Source of the DNA: Pseudorhodobacter sp.
GTDB lineage: Bacteria > Pseudomonadota > Alphaproteobacteria > Rhodobacterales > Rhodobacteraceae
Assembly (NCBI GenBank): GCA_024641255.1
Contig: JAHEDL010000262.1
Coordinates: forward strand, 1 to 10,178
Length of the DNA: 10,178 nucleotides
Reading direction: 5' to 3'
Notes under the pieces: model-generated
What the model was told of the DNA's origin: nothing
The model's input: only the letters and a program-made list of their open reading frames with translations
The model's database searches: none
In this document: piece after piece, positions 1 to 7,700 of the stretch
Numbering within the stretch: the stretch's first letter is position 1
How the letters are laid out: each line of letters starts with the position of its first letter
Program-made: the position numbers and the translations under genes

Positions 1-1223
1 AAGAAGACGGTCTGATCGTGGTGGCGACGGTTGCTTTTGGCATGGGCATCGACAAGCCGGATATCCGCTGGGTTGCGCATGCCGATCTGCCGAAATCGAT
101 TGAAGGGTATTATCAGGAAATTGGCCGCGCCGGTCGCGACGGTGCTGCGGCCGAAACGATGACACTCTACGGTCCCGACGATATTCGCCTGCGCCGCAGC
201 CAAATTGACGAAGGCGTCGCCCCGACCGACCGCAAAGCCGCAGATCACGCCCGCCTGAACGCACTGCTGGGTTTGGCAGAGGCCACTGCCTGCCGCCGCC
301 AAGTTTTGCTAGGTTACTTTGGCGAAGCGGCAGAGCCCTGTGGCAATTGCGATCTGTGCGACCGCCCTGCCGCGTTGTTCGATGCCACCGATGCCGTGCG
401 CAAAGCACTTTCGGCAATGCTGCGCACCGGGGAATGGTTCGGGGCGGGCCATCTGATTGATATTCTTACCGGAAATTCCACGGCAAAGGTGCGCGAAAAG
501 GGTCACGACCAGTTGCCGACCTTTGCGGTTGGCCGTGAGCTTTCTAAACCGGCATGGGGTGCGGTGTTTCGGCAAATGATGGGGCGCGATCTTATTCGCC
601 CAGATACCGACCGTTTTGGTGCCTTACGGATGACCGATGCCGCCCGCCCGATTTTGCGCGGTGAAGAGTCCATCACCTTGCGAAAAGACACGATTGAAAA
701 AGCAATGCCGCGGTTGGCGGTAAAGACGTTGGTGGCAGAAGAAGACGCAAGTTTGCTGTCCGCCCTAAAAGCCAAACGTCGCGCTTTGGCCGAAGCGGCC
801 GGGGTTCCTGCCTATGTGATCTTTGCCGATAAAACCTTGATCGAAATGGCGGAAAAACGCCCGGCGAACTTGGATCAGATGATGGGCATAACCGGGGTTG
901 GCGCAAAGAAACTGGAAAGTTTTGGTGCAGCATTTTTGGCGGTTATTACTGGCGCGGCCGCTGAAGACATGCACCCGTCACGACGCAAGCTGGTTGGCCA
1001 AGACGCGGGCCAAGTCTATGATCGACTTGCAGAAACCCAACTTCGCCTGCAACGTGGCGCGGATGGCACCGAAAAACTACTTTCGTTAACGCCGGGGACC
1101 CTGCGGAAAATTGCCGAAGCGCGCCCATCCACCCTGTCTGACCTTGACCGTATTGCCGATCTCGGCCCGCAAAAGATCGAACGGTTTGGCGACGCTTTCC
1201 TAGAGATTTTGCGCGAGGGCTAG
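1..1223 (+). CDS. recQ: ATP-dependent DNA helicase RecQ, 3' part (5' end outside window)
   Basis: RecQ unwinds DNA 3' to 5' using ATP and acts in recombinational repair and stalled-fork processing in the cytoplasm. The frame is open from the left edge (first full codon at base 3), giving 406 visible residues. The window starts just before helicase motif V ([14 protein letters not shown]); motif VI follows as [12 protein letters not shown]. The ATP-binding N-terminal lobe is therefore missing only because of the window edge. Next comes the RecQ zinc site, with cysteines at visible residues 97, 113, 116 and 119 (CGNCDLC). A winged-helix RQC domain spans about 125-230. An HRDC domain lies at about 248-317 ([13 protein letters not shown], then [11 protein letters not shown]). 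A second, more diverged HRDC-like copy lies at about 337-405 ([28 protein letters not shown]). It ends in TAG, 45 bp before yaaA on the same strand, with no clear terminator between, so an operon is likely. The family assignment is firm; whether the second HRDC copy functions is not known. Confidence 0.96.
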   Translation, partial: EDGLIVVATVAFGMGIDKPDIRWVAHADLPKSIEGYYQEIGRAGRDGAAAETMTLYGPDDIRLRRSQIDEGVAPTDRKAADHARLNALLGLAEATACRRQVLLGYFGEAAEPCGNCDLCDRPAALFDATDAVRKALSAMLRTGEWFGAGHLIDILTGNSTAKVREKGHDQLPTFAVGRELSKPAWGAVFRQMMGRDLIRPDTDRFGALRMTDAARPILRGEESITLRKDTIEKAMPRLAVKTLVAEEDASLLSALKAKRRALAEAAGVPAYVIFADKTLIEMAEKRPANLDQMMGITGVGAKKLESFGAAFLAVITGAAAEDMHPSRRKLVGQDAGQVYDRLAETQLRLQRGADGTEKLLSLTPGTLRKIAEARPSTLSDLDRIADLGPQKIERFGDAFLEILREG

Positions 1224-1255
1224 ACCTTTCGCCACCGTGGCCTAGTTTGGCCCGC

Positions 1256-1262
1256 AAAGGAG
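1256..1262 (+). promoter_or_regulatory. Ribosome binding site of yaaA
   Basis: AAAGGAG lies 6 bases before the ATG at 1269. It fits the anti-Shine-Dalgarno sequence well and supports this start, which also matches the conserved N-terminus (MLTVISPAK) of the family. Confidence 0.8.
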
Positions 1263-1268
1263 CCTGCC

Positions 1269-2051
1269 ATGTTGACCGTGATTTCCCCTGCAAAACGCCT
1301 GAACGAAAAGCCGCATGCACTGGCCGACCTGCAGCTTACCGATCCTGATTTTGCGGCCGATGCGATGAAGCTGGTAAAAATCGCGCGCGCGTTATCTGCA
1401 GCAGATCTTTGCGATTTGATGGATATTTCACCTGCGCTTGGTCAGTTGAATCAAGACCGTTTCAAGACGTTCAAAGCCGATGCTATTGGCCAACCGGCAG
1501 CTTTTATGTTTGATGGCGACACCTACGCCGGACTTGAAGCGCGCCTTATGGAAATTGACACGCTAAGATGGGCGCAACGCCATCTTAGAATTTTGTCCGG
1601 GCTTTATGGTTTGCTGCGGCCGCTGGACAGAATTCAACCCTATCGTCTTGAAATGGGCAGTCGCCTAAGCAACCCGAAGGGCGCTGATCTTTACGCATTT
1701 TGGGGCAGTAAAATTGCCAAGGCACTAAACGCGCAAGCAATCGATGTTGGCGCAAAAGTTTTGGTAAACTGTGCCTCGAACGAGTATTTTGGGGCGGTCG
1801 ACCTGAGGGCACTCAAGCTTGAGGTCATCACCCCGGTGTTCTTGGAAGACCGGAACGGCGAGTCAAAGATTGTCAGCTTCTGGGCAAAGAAAGCCCGTGG
1901 CGCGATGGCGCGGTTCATTTCAACCCATCGACTGACCGACCCATCAGACCTGCGTAGCTTTGACATTGGCGGCTACAAATTTGACCCAACGCAGTCGATG
2001 ACATCAAAGCTAATCTTCCGGCGCAATACCACCGAGGCGGACGCGGCCTAA
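1269..2051 (+). CDS. yaaA: Peroxide stress protein YaaA (DUF328/UPF0246)
   Basis: Members of this family limit free intracellular iron during hydrogen peroxide stress and so protect DNA and proteins from Fenton damage; in E. coli the gene belongs to the OxyR response. The E. coli protein has been reported to bind DNA, but its biochemical mechanism is not settled. The 260-residue length is typical. Family motifs are all present: SPAK at 6-9, RILSGLYGLLRPLD at 107-120 followed by PYRLEMG at 124-130, NCASNEYFGAVD at 167-178, VSFWAKKARGAMARF at 202-216, and a GYKF motif at 235-238 near the C-terminus. There is no signal peptide or membrane segment, so it is cytoplasmic. It sits 45 bp behind recQ and probably shares its transcript. 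Its TAA overlaps the TAG of the convergent kinase gene within a palindrome. A terminator-like hairpin lies inside the coding region near codons 99-107. Arginine is encoded by AGA three times between 1566 and 1632, unlike the CGN codons that prevail in neighbouring genes. Confidence 0.95.
   Translation: MLTVISPAKRLNEKPHALADLQLTDPDFAADAMKLVKIARALSAADLCDLMDISPALGQLNQDRFKTFKADAIGQPAAFMFDGDTYAGLEARLMEIDTLRWAQRHLRILSGLYGLLRPLDRIQPYRLEMGSRLSNPKGADLYAFWGSKIAKALNAQAIDVGAKVLVNCASNEYFGAVDLRALKLEVITPVFLEDRNGESKIVSFWAKKARGAMARFISTHRLTDPSDLRSFDIGGYKFDPTQSMTSKLIFRRNTTEADAA
1563..1594 (+). repeat. Intragenic hairpin followed by T run, inside yaaA
   Basis: CTAAGATGG-G-CG at 1563-1574 pairs with CGCCATCTTAG at 1578-1588, leaving one bulged G and a CAA loop, which makes an 11-bp stem. 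AATTTTG follows directly. This is the layout of an intrinsic terminator, although the stem is partly AT-rich and the T run is only four bases. The bases encode L-R-W-A-Q-R-H-L-R-I-L in a conserved part of YaaA, so the repeat may be a by-product of two Leu-Arg pairs. That the hairpin can form is directly readable; any role is inference. Confidence 0.4.
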
Positions 2052-2059
2052 GCCGCGTC
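2040..2059. terminator. Perfect palindrome over overlapping stop codons; candidate bidirectional hairpin
   Basis: GACGCGGC at 2040-2047 is the exact reverse complement of GCCGCGTC at 2052-2059, with a 4-base CTAA loop. The loop contains the yaaA TAA (2049-2051) and the kinase TAG (2050-2048 on the minus strand). Seven of the eight stem pairs are G-C, so it should fold stably in both transcripts. There is no strong T tract on either side (TTCC to the right, CCGCC on the minus strand), so it is not a textbook intrinsic terminator. It may still separate the two converging transcripts or protect their 3' ends. Confidence 0.4.
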
Positions 2060-4594
2060 TTCCGATGCGATAACAATAGGCCGCGCCTCGGCGGGGCAAA
2101 GGCTGACAAGCGTTTCGGTGATCGCGGCTTTTCGCAACGGCTTTGTCATGTAGCGATCAATCCCTGCCGCCAAAATATCGGCGGCATCGCCCTCCATCGC
2201 GTGGGCTGTCAACGCAACGATGGGAACGCGTGTATTACCCTGTTCCAATGCCCGAATCGCGCTAGAGGCTTCGCGGCCGTCCATCTCTGGCATCGAAATA
2301 TCCATGAAGATCATGTCCGGCTTAAAACTTTGAAACAGTTCAACGGCCTCGATTCCGTTATTTGCAAAGGCAACTTCAATATCCAGGTCGCGCACCATCT
2401 TTTGAAATACCAATTGATTGGTGCGGTTGTCTTCTGCAGTCAGCACCCGCATTCGCCGACTTGCGGCTGCCGCGAGCGGTTCGGCCACGGCAGCCAAAGC
2501 CTGTGATGGCGCCGAAAGCTCTTGCAAGCGGCGATACAAATCGGCGCGCAAAATCGGCTTTTGCAGAGTCGCCGCAAGGTGCTCGGCCCCGTCAGCTTCG
2601 CTTGCATGGGCTGGATTTGACGACAGCAAAAGAATGGGCGTTTTAATTCCCTTTGCACGGATACGCGAAGCTAATGTTAAACCATCCATTTCCGGCATTT
2701 CATGGTCGGTGATAATGGCGTCAAACTGCCCTGCGTCCAACACCGCAAGCGCATCAGCACCGGAACGGCTTAGGGTGACGTCAATGCCGCATGGCACCAA
2801 CTGGCGCTCAAGAATTGTTCGGTTGATGAACTGATCATCAACCACCAGGACCTTTTTGACAGCAATTGGCACCCGCGGTTCATCCGCATTTTCGGCAATC
2901 GGCAATGCCAGCTTGAACCCAAAACAAGCGCCTTTTCCAAGCTCGGAATCTACCCAGATTTCACCTTGCATGCGTTCAACCAAGCGTTTGGTGATCGAAA
3001 GGCCCAGCCCCGTGCCTTCAAACTTTCGGTTCTGATCCGCTTCAACCTGATTGAACTCACCAAAAATGTGGCCAAGATTTTCAACCGCAATGCCAATGCC
3101 GGTATCTTCGACGGTGACATGCAACTGCTGCTTGCCGGCGTCACCCTGAATGCCAACAACGCGAATAAGAACGTGCCCGGAATCGGTGAATTTCACCGCA
3201 TTGCCAATCAGATTGGTCAACACCTGCCGCAACCGGCCCGGATCGCCGACATAGCGGGTCGGCAAAAACATATCGAAGTCGATCAGGATATCGATGCCCT
3301 TTTCCCGCGCGCGCGGTTGCAAAAGCATCGCAATTTCGTGAATCGTACGCTCCAGATCAAAGGGTTCTGGATGCAGGGTCAGGCGTTCCGCCTCGATTTT
3401 TGAAAAATCGAGAATGTCGTTGATGATAACCAAAAGCGCCTCGCCCGAAGACCGGATCGTTTCGGCAAAAAGCCTTTGCTCTTCCGAAAGCGAGGTGTCG
3501 CAAAGCAGTTCTGCCATCCCAACAACACCGTTCATCGGGGTGCGGATTTCATGGCTCATGTTGGCAAGAAAGGCAGACTTGGCGCGACTGGCAGCTTCGG
3601 CCGCTACCCTTGCCGCCTCTAGTGCGACCTGCTGTTCCTTCAGGTGGGTTATATCAACGCGCAAACCAACACGCCCGCCGTCTGGCGTCGCGTGATCTTG
3701 CGCCCGAATCCAGCGGCCATTTGCAAGCTGTTGTTCAATCGCCGCTCCGGGGTTTCTGTGCTGAAACAACCGCTCTGACAGCCACTGCGCCTCGCGCCCC
3801 TTGGCATCAAGATGCTGGCCATGGTCAAGCCCATAGCGCAAGATATCTTCAAACTTTGCCCCCGGCACCATGGCTGGCGCGGATTCTGGATAGATGTCGC
3901 GGTAGTGCTGGTTGCACGTCAAAAGACGTTCCTCCCTGTCGAAAAGCACAAATCCGTCTGGAATAGCCTCTATGGCGGCCCAGATGCGCATTTGATCGGT
4001 GATATTAAGAGCAAGGCTGACCATGTCGCCATCACGGGCGCGCTGATCAACAAGACGAATCCAGGTGCCATTCTTCAGCGGCACAATGATCGGCGCGATA
4101 GGGTCTGCCTCCCAGCGCGCAAGCATGTCGGCAACCCAAACATCAGGCGTGCGATCGCCCAAATCAACCAGCCCGCCCTCTGCGGCAATGCAAAGCAAGT
4201 CGGTGTACAAAATACCCGGGCTGATGTCGGGATCGTTAAACGCATCAAGATAGGCCGAGTTGGCCGCCACAAGCGCCTGATTGGCATCAAACACCGCAAA
4301 GCCATCTTTTATAGTGTTGATCGAATCCCACAAACGGCGCTCTGCCATCACAGCGACCGTTTGAGCGCGATCCAGATCGGCCACAAAGCGCGACTGTTGG
4401 CCCTTTAGCTGTTCTGCTTCGCTTAGCGCCGACTGAACGACCTGCCGCTGCTCGACGATCTGATCGGAAAGCGATCGCGCATGAAGACCCAATTTTTCGT
4501 TAGCTGCGAACAGTTCTCGGCTTCTCTGCTCAAGAAGCCGTTCTGCCGCCAAACGCGCGCGCCTTTCCTTTGCCAGCCGTTCTGCAAAATCCAT
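2048..4594 (-). CDS. Soluble hybrid sensor histidine kinase: two PAS-like domains, kinase core, two receivers
   Basis: This is a two-component kinase that autophosphorylates on histidine and passes phosphate to its own receivers; the signal is unknown. Residues 1-85 are charged, Leu/Ala-rich and probably coiled-coil (ERRARLAAERLLEQ). A PAS-like domain covers about 88-200 (IKDGFAVFDANQALVAAN). A second covers about 204-318 (IPDGFVLFDREERLLTCN) and resembles the PAS_7 type common in alphaproteobacteria. The HisKA H-box is FLANMSHEIRTPMNG, with phosphoacceptor H348. The ATPase has N465, the G1 motif D497-T-G-I-G and the G2 motif GTGLGLS at 527-533. Receiver 1 has D586/D587, phosphoacceptor D630 and K679. 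Receiver 2 has E721/D722, D765, T796 and K818. No transmembrane segment or HPt domain is seen, so it is cytoplasmic and probably needs a separate phosphotransfer protein. An in-frame TGA at 4612-4610 means the ATG at 4594 is the furthest upstream ATG possible; GGAAC-type bases before it form only a weak ribosome site. It is transcribed divergently from the macroglobulin gene. Confidence 0.94.
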   Translation of the reverse strand: MDFAERLAKERRARLAAERLLEQRSRELFAANEKLGLHARSLSDQIVEQRQVVQSALSEAEQLKGQQSRFVADLDRAQTVAVMAERRLWDSINTIKDGFAVFDANQALVAANSAYLDAFNDPDISPGILYTDLLCIAAEGGLVDLGDRTPDVWVADMLARWEADPIAPIIVPLKNGTWIRLVDQRARDGDMVSLALNITDQMRIWAAIEAIPDGFVLFDREERLLTCNQHYRDIYPESAPAMVPGAKFEDILRYGLDHGQHLDAKGREAQWLSERLFQHRNPGAAIEQQLANGRWIRAQDHATPDGGRVGLRVDITHLKEQQVALEAARVAAEAASRAKSAFLANMSHEIRTPMNGVVGMAELLCDTSLSEEQRLFAETIRSSGEALLVIINDILDFSKIEAERLTLHPEPFDLERTIHEIAMLLQPRAREKGIDILIDFDMFLPTRYVGDPGRLRQVLTNLIGNAVKFTDSGHVLIRVVGIQGDAGKQQLHVTVEDTGIGIAVENLGHIFGEFNQVEADQNRKFEGTGLGLSITKRLVERMQGEIWVDSELGKGACFGFKLALPIAENADEPRVPIAVKKVLVVDDQFINRTILERQLVPCGIDVTLSRSGADALAVLDAGQFDAIITDHEMPEMDGLTLASRIRAKGIKTPILLLSSNPAHASEADGAEHLAATLQKPILRADLYRRLQELSAPSQALAAVAEPLAAAASRRMRVLTAEDNRTNQLVFQKMVRDLDIEVAFANNGIEAVELFQSFKPDMIFMDISMPEMDGREASSAIRALEQGNTRVPIVALTAHAMEGDAADILAAGIDRYMTKPLRKAAITETLVSLCPAEARPIVIASEDAA

Positions 4595-4665
4595 GCCAGT
4601 TCCGTTCCGTCACATTCTGCGCGCTACGGGCCTTCTGGCCCCACGTCTCTGCCGCAATTTGGCGC

Positions 4666-4695
4666 AACAAAGTGAACACCGGATTAACATGACAA
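4666..4695 (-). promoter_or_regulatory. Weak candidate promoter for the kinase gene
   Basis: Read on the minus strand, TTGTCA (4695-4690) matches the -35 consensus at five of six bases. It is followed after 18 bases by TTTGTT (4671-4666), which matches the -10 consensus at only three of six. Its position would give a leader of roughly 65 bases. The call rests mainly on the -35 match and its mirror-image partner. Confidence 0.22.
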
Positions 4696-4719
4696 AGATC
4701 GAATGCCGGCTGTGATGGC

Positions 4720-4748
4720 TTGTCAGAATATGGCCTCCGTGCAACAGT
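4720..4748 (+). promoter_or_regulatory. Weak candidate promoter for the macroglobulin gene
   Basis: TTGTCA at 4720-4725 (five of six -35 bases) is followed after 17 bases by AACAGT at 4743-4748 (three of six -10 bases). The start of transcription would lie near 4755, leaving a short leader that still contains the ribosome site at 4764. The poor -10 makes this tentative; an activator or another sigma factor may be involved. Confidence 0.25.
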
Positions 4749-4763
4749 TGCAGCGTTCATTTC

Positions 4764-4770
4764 AGGAGGT
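4764..4770 (+). promoter_or_regulatory. Strong ribosome binding site of the macroglobulin gene
   Basis: AGGAGGT lies 7 bases before the ATG at 4778. It is a near-perfect Shine-Dalgarno match and fixes the start, which is followed at once by a signal peptide. Confidence 0.88.
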
Positions 4771-4777
4771 ATTCGGT

Positions 4778-7700
4778 ATGCGCATTAGTCTTGGGCGCGT
4801 TGTTGCAAGCCTTATTTCAGGCTTGGTTCTGTTTGCCCCGGAACTGTCACTGGCGCAGGACCTTATTCCTGCCAAGCGTTTGGTTCTTAGCGAAAATACC
4901 GATCTTCCCGGCAGCGATATAACCTCGATATTCGATACAACGCTGGATGCGTGTCAGCGGGCGTGCCTGTCGAACAAGGCATGCGAAGCTTTTACATTCA
5001 ACACCCACAACGGGTCCTGTTTTCCAAAGTCTGCGGTGGGCGAATCTGCGGCCTTTGATGGCGCCTATTCTGGCTATGTTCTAACCGCGGCAGAGGGTGC
5101 AGAAGCCCGCGCCAAAGCAAGACGCGCCGAGCTTCAATTCGTTCAAGACTGGGAATTTTCAGGTATCACCGATCAAGCCGCGCAGCTTGCAAATGCACAC
5201 ACAACCAACGGCTACAGCGCAGAAGACCATTTGGCCTCTGCCGCCGATGCCGAAGCGAACGGTGATTTAATCTGGGCATCGAACTACACAGGTGCTGCGG
5301 TAAATGTCAGCGATTCGGCTGATGACTGGGCCGAATACGCCCGGCGATTGCTAGCGGCAGCAGATCAGGCAAGCGACCAAGCGCGCAGCTATCAAGAGCG
5401 GGCGTATTCTGCGGCAGTGAACGCTTATCTGCGCGCCGATAATAAGGCGTTGCAACACAGCATTCTGCTGACCATGGGCGATGCGCTGGAAAAGATCGAC
5501 CGTGGCCGTGACAAAGTGCAGGCCCTGCGGTTGGCGCAAAGCCTGCAGCCCCGCGACGATACTGCGGCGGCACTGGACGATGCGATTGGCAAATATGGCT
5601 TCCGCGTTCTGGACAACGTGGTCGAAACCGCCACGGCCCGCCCGCGCATTTGCGTAAATTTCTCAGAGCTTCTTGCAAAATCGGGCGTTGACTATGCCAG
5701 CTATGTGCAACTGCCTGAACCGGGCCTGACTGTCACGTCCGACGGCTATCAGCAGCTTTGCGTTGAAGGTGTTAGCTTCGGTTCGCGCAACACCATCACC
5801 TTCCGTGAAGGTCTGCCTGCCGCCGATGGTCAGGTGTTGGCAAAATCAATTGATGTCACCGCCTATGTCCGCGACCGCAATCCGGGCGTACGCTTTCCCG
5901 GTCGCGGCTATGTGCTGCCGCAAACAGGTGAAGCCTCGATTCCGGTGGAAACGGTAAATACCGAAAAGCTAGAGCTGTCGCTGTATCGGGTGACCGACCG
6001 TAACCTTTTGCGATCATTGCAGAACGGCTATTTTGGCACACCGATGATGGAATATCAGGAATACGACTTTTCCAGCCAGATCGGGGCAGAAATCTGGAAA
6101 GGCACTGGCACGGTCAAACAAGACGTTAACATTGACGTAACCACAAGGCTGCCGCTGGACGAAGCCTTGAAGGGCCAAGCGCCCGGCATCTACGCGTTGC
6201 GCGCGGCGGTTCCCGGCGTTGATCCCTATGTGGTTCCGGCGGGGTGGCAATGGTTTGTGGTGTCGGACCTGGGGCTGACCACAATGTCTGGCGTGGATGG
6301 CTTGCATGTCTTTGTGCGCAGCCTTGGTACGGCAGCGGCCAAAGAGGGTGTCAGCATCGATCTTCTGTCGACTACGAACGAAGTGTTGGAAAGCGTAAAG
6401 ACCGATGCTCAAGGTTATGCCAAATTCGACGCGGCTTTGGCTCTGGGCACCGGGGGCATGGCCCCTGCCGCGATTGTGGCGCGTGACGGCGACACCGACC
6501 TTGCGTTCCTGTCGCTGACGGACCCTGAGTTTGACCTGTCAGATCGTGGCGTTGAAGGCCGCGAAGCCGCGCCGCCGGTGGACGTGTTTCTAACCACCGA
6601 TCGCGGCGCTTACCGCGCTGGCGAAACGATTTACGCCACCGCTTTGGCCCGCGATTCTGAGGCTACGGCGATTGAAGGCTTGCCACTTACCGCAATTTTG
6701 AAGCGCCCGGATGGCGTGGAATATTCACGCGCGCAAATGCAGGATGCAGGCGCTGGCGGTCACGTCTTTGCACTGCCGGTTGGCGGCTCTGCCCCGCGCG
6801 GCGTCTGGACGTTGGAGGTTTATGCCGACCTAGAGGCGGCGGCGCTAAGCTCGCAGACCGTTTTGGTCGAAGATTTCTTGCCAGAGCGGATTGATTTCAA
6901 GCTTGACCTTGGCAACCAACCGATCCGTTTGGGCGACATGCCGCAAATGAAGGTAGACGCGAAATACTTGTTCGGTGCGCCGGGTGCAGATCTGGCGATT
7001 GAAGGCGAGGTAGTGCTGCGCGCCGCAAAAGAGCTAGAGGCATGGCCCGGCTATGTTTTTGGTCGGCATGATCAACCTTTCGATGCCGTTGTCAGCTCGT
7101 TCGGCGACATTCGCACCGATGCAGAAGGCAAAGCTGTGGTCGATCTGGCGTTGCCGCCGGTTGAAGATCCGGGTCGTCCGTTGGAACTGGTTGCCGTGAC
7201 GCGAGTGGCGGAGGGCTCTGGCCGTCCGGTTGAAAGGCGCGTGACAAAGCTGATGGCACCGTCTTCTGACCTGATCGGCCTGAAACCACTGTTCGATGGC
7301 GTCGTGGCCGAGGGGGCCGATGCCCGATTTAACCTTGTCGGGATTGACGCCGAAGCCAAGGCAACCGCGATGAAGGTGAAATGGACGATCACGCGGGTCG
7401 AAACCAATTACCAATGGTATCAAAGCAACGGAAACTGGAACTGGGAACCCGTGACGCGCCGCAGCAAGGTTGCCGAGGGTGAGGCCGGTCTGGGCACCAA
7501 CGCGACAGAAATTTCTGCGCCGGTGCAGTGGGGCGAATATGAACTGCTGGTTGAACGGACGGATGGCACGCCAGCCGCAACGTCGACCACCTTCTACGCC
7601 GGTTGGTATGCGCCCGCGGATGCCACTGAATCCCCCGACACGCTTGAACTTTCGCTCGACAAGCCTGACTACAGATCAGGTGATACGGCGACGCTGCGGG

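Larger units (their letters stand above)
4595..4777. promoter_or_regulatory. Divergent intergenic region between kinase and macroglobulin genes
   Basis: These 183 bp must hold the promoters of both divergent genes; I see no further gene here. Recognisable elements are TGACAA at 4690-4695 and its inverted copy TTGTCA at 4720-4725, a short hairpin GGGCC-TTCT-GGCCC at 4628-4641 in the kinase leader, and a strong ribosome site just before the macroglobulin ATG. No T run accompanies the hairpin, so it is not a convincing terminator. Confidence 0.6.

Noticed and set aside
18..20. GTG at 18 as a start codon for the helicase gene
   Set aside because: The frame is open to the left edge and the codons before it (E-D-G-L-I) continue the sequence into helicase motif V, so the gene starts outside the window.
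2966..3403. 145-codon open frame on the plus strand, opposite the kinase ATPase domain
   Set aside because: It is antisense to the conserved HATPase and HisKA motifs and shows no family features of its own.
3392..3412. Palindrome CTCGATTTTT-G-AAAAATCGAG inside the kinase gene
   Set aside because: On the coding strand it is exactly the codons for L-D-F-S-K-I-E, a peptide conserved in most hybrid kinases, so the symmetry follows from the protein motif and codon choice; no regulatory reading is needed.
3812..4408. 198-codon open frame on the plus strand, opposite the kinase gene
   Set aside because: It lies wholly antisense to well-conserved PAS domains, has no ribosome site or recognisable family, and is explained by GC-biased codon use in the real gene.
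4628..4641. GGGCC-TTCT-GGCCC hairpin upstream of the kinase gene as a terminator
   Set aside because: The stem is only 5 bp and no T run follows on either strand; it may be a minor leader structure at most.
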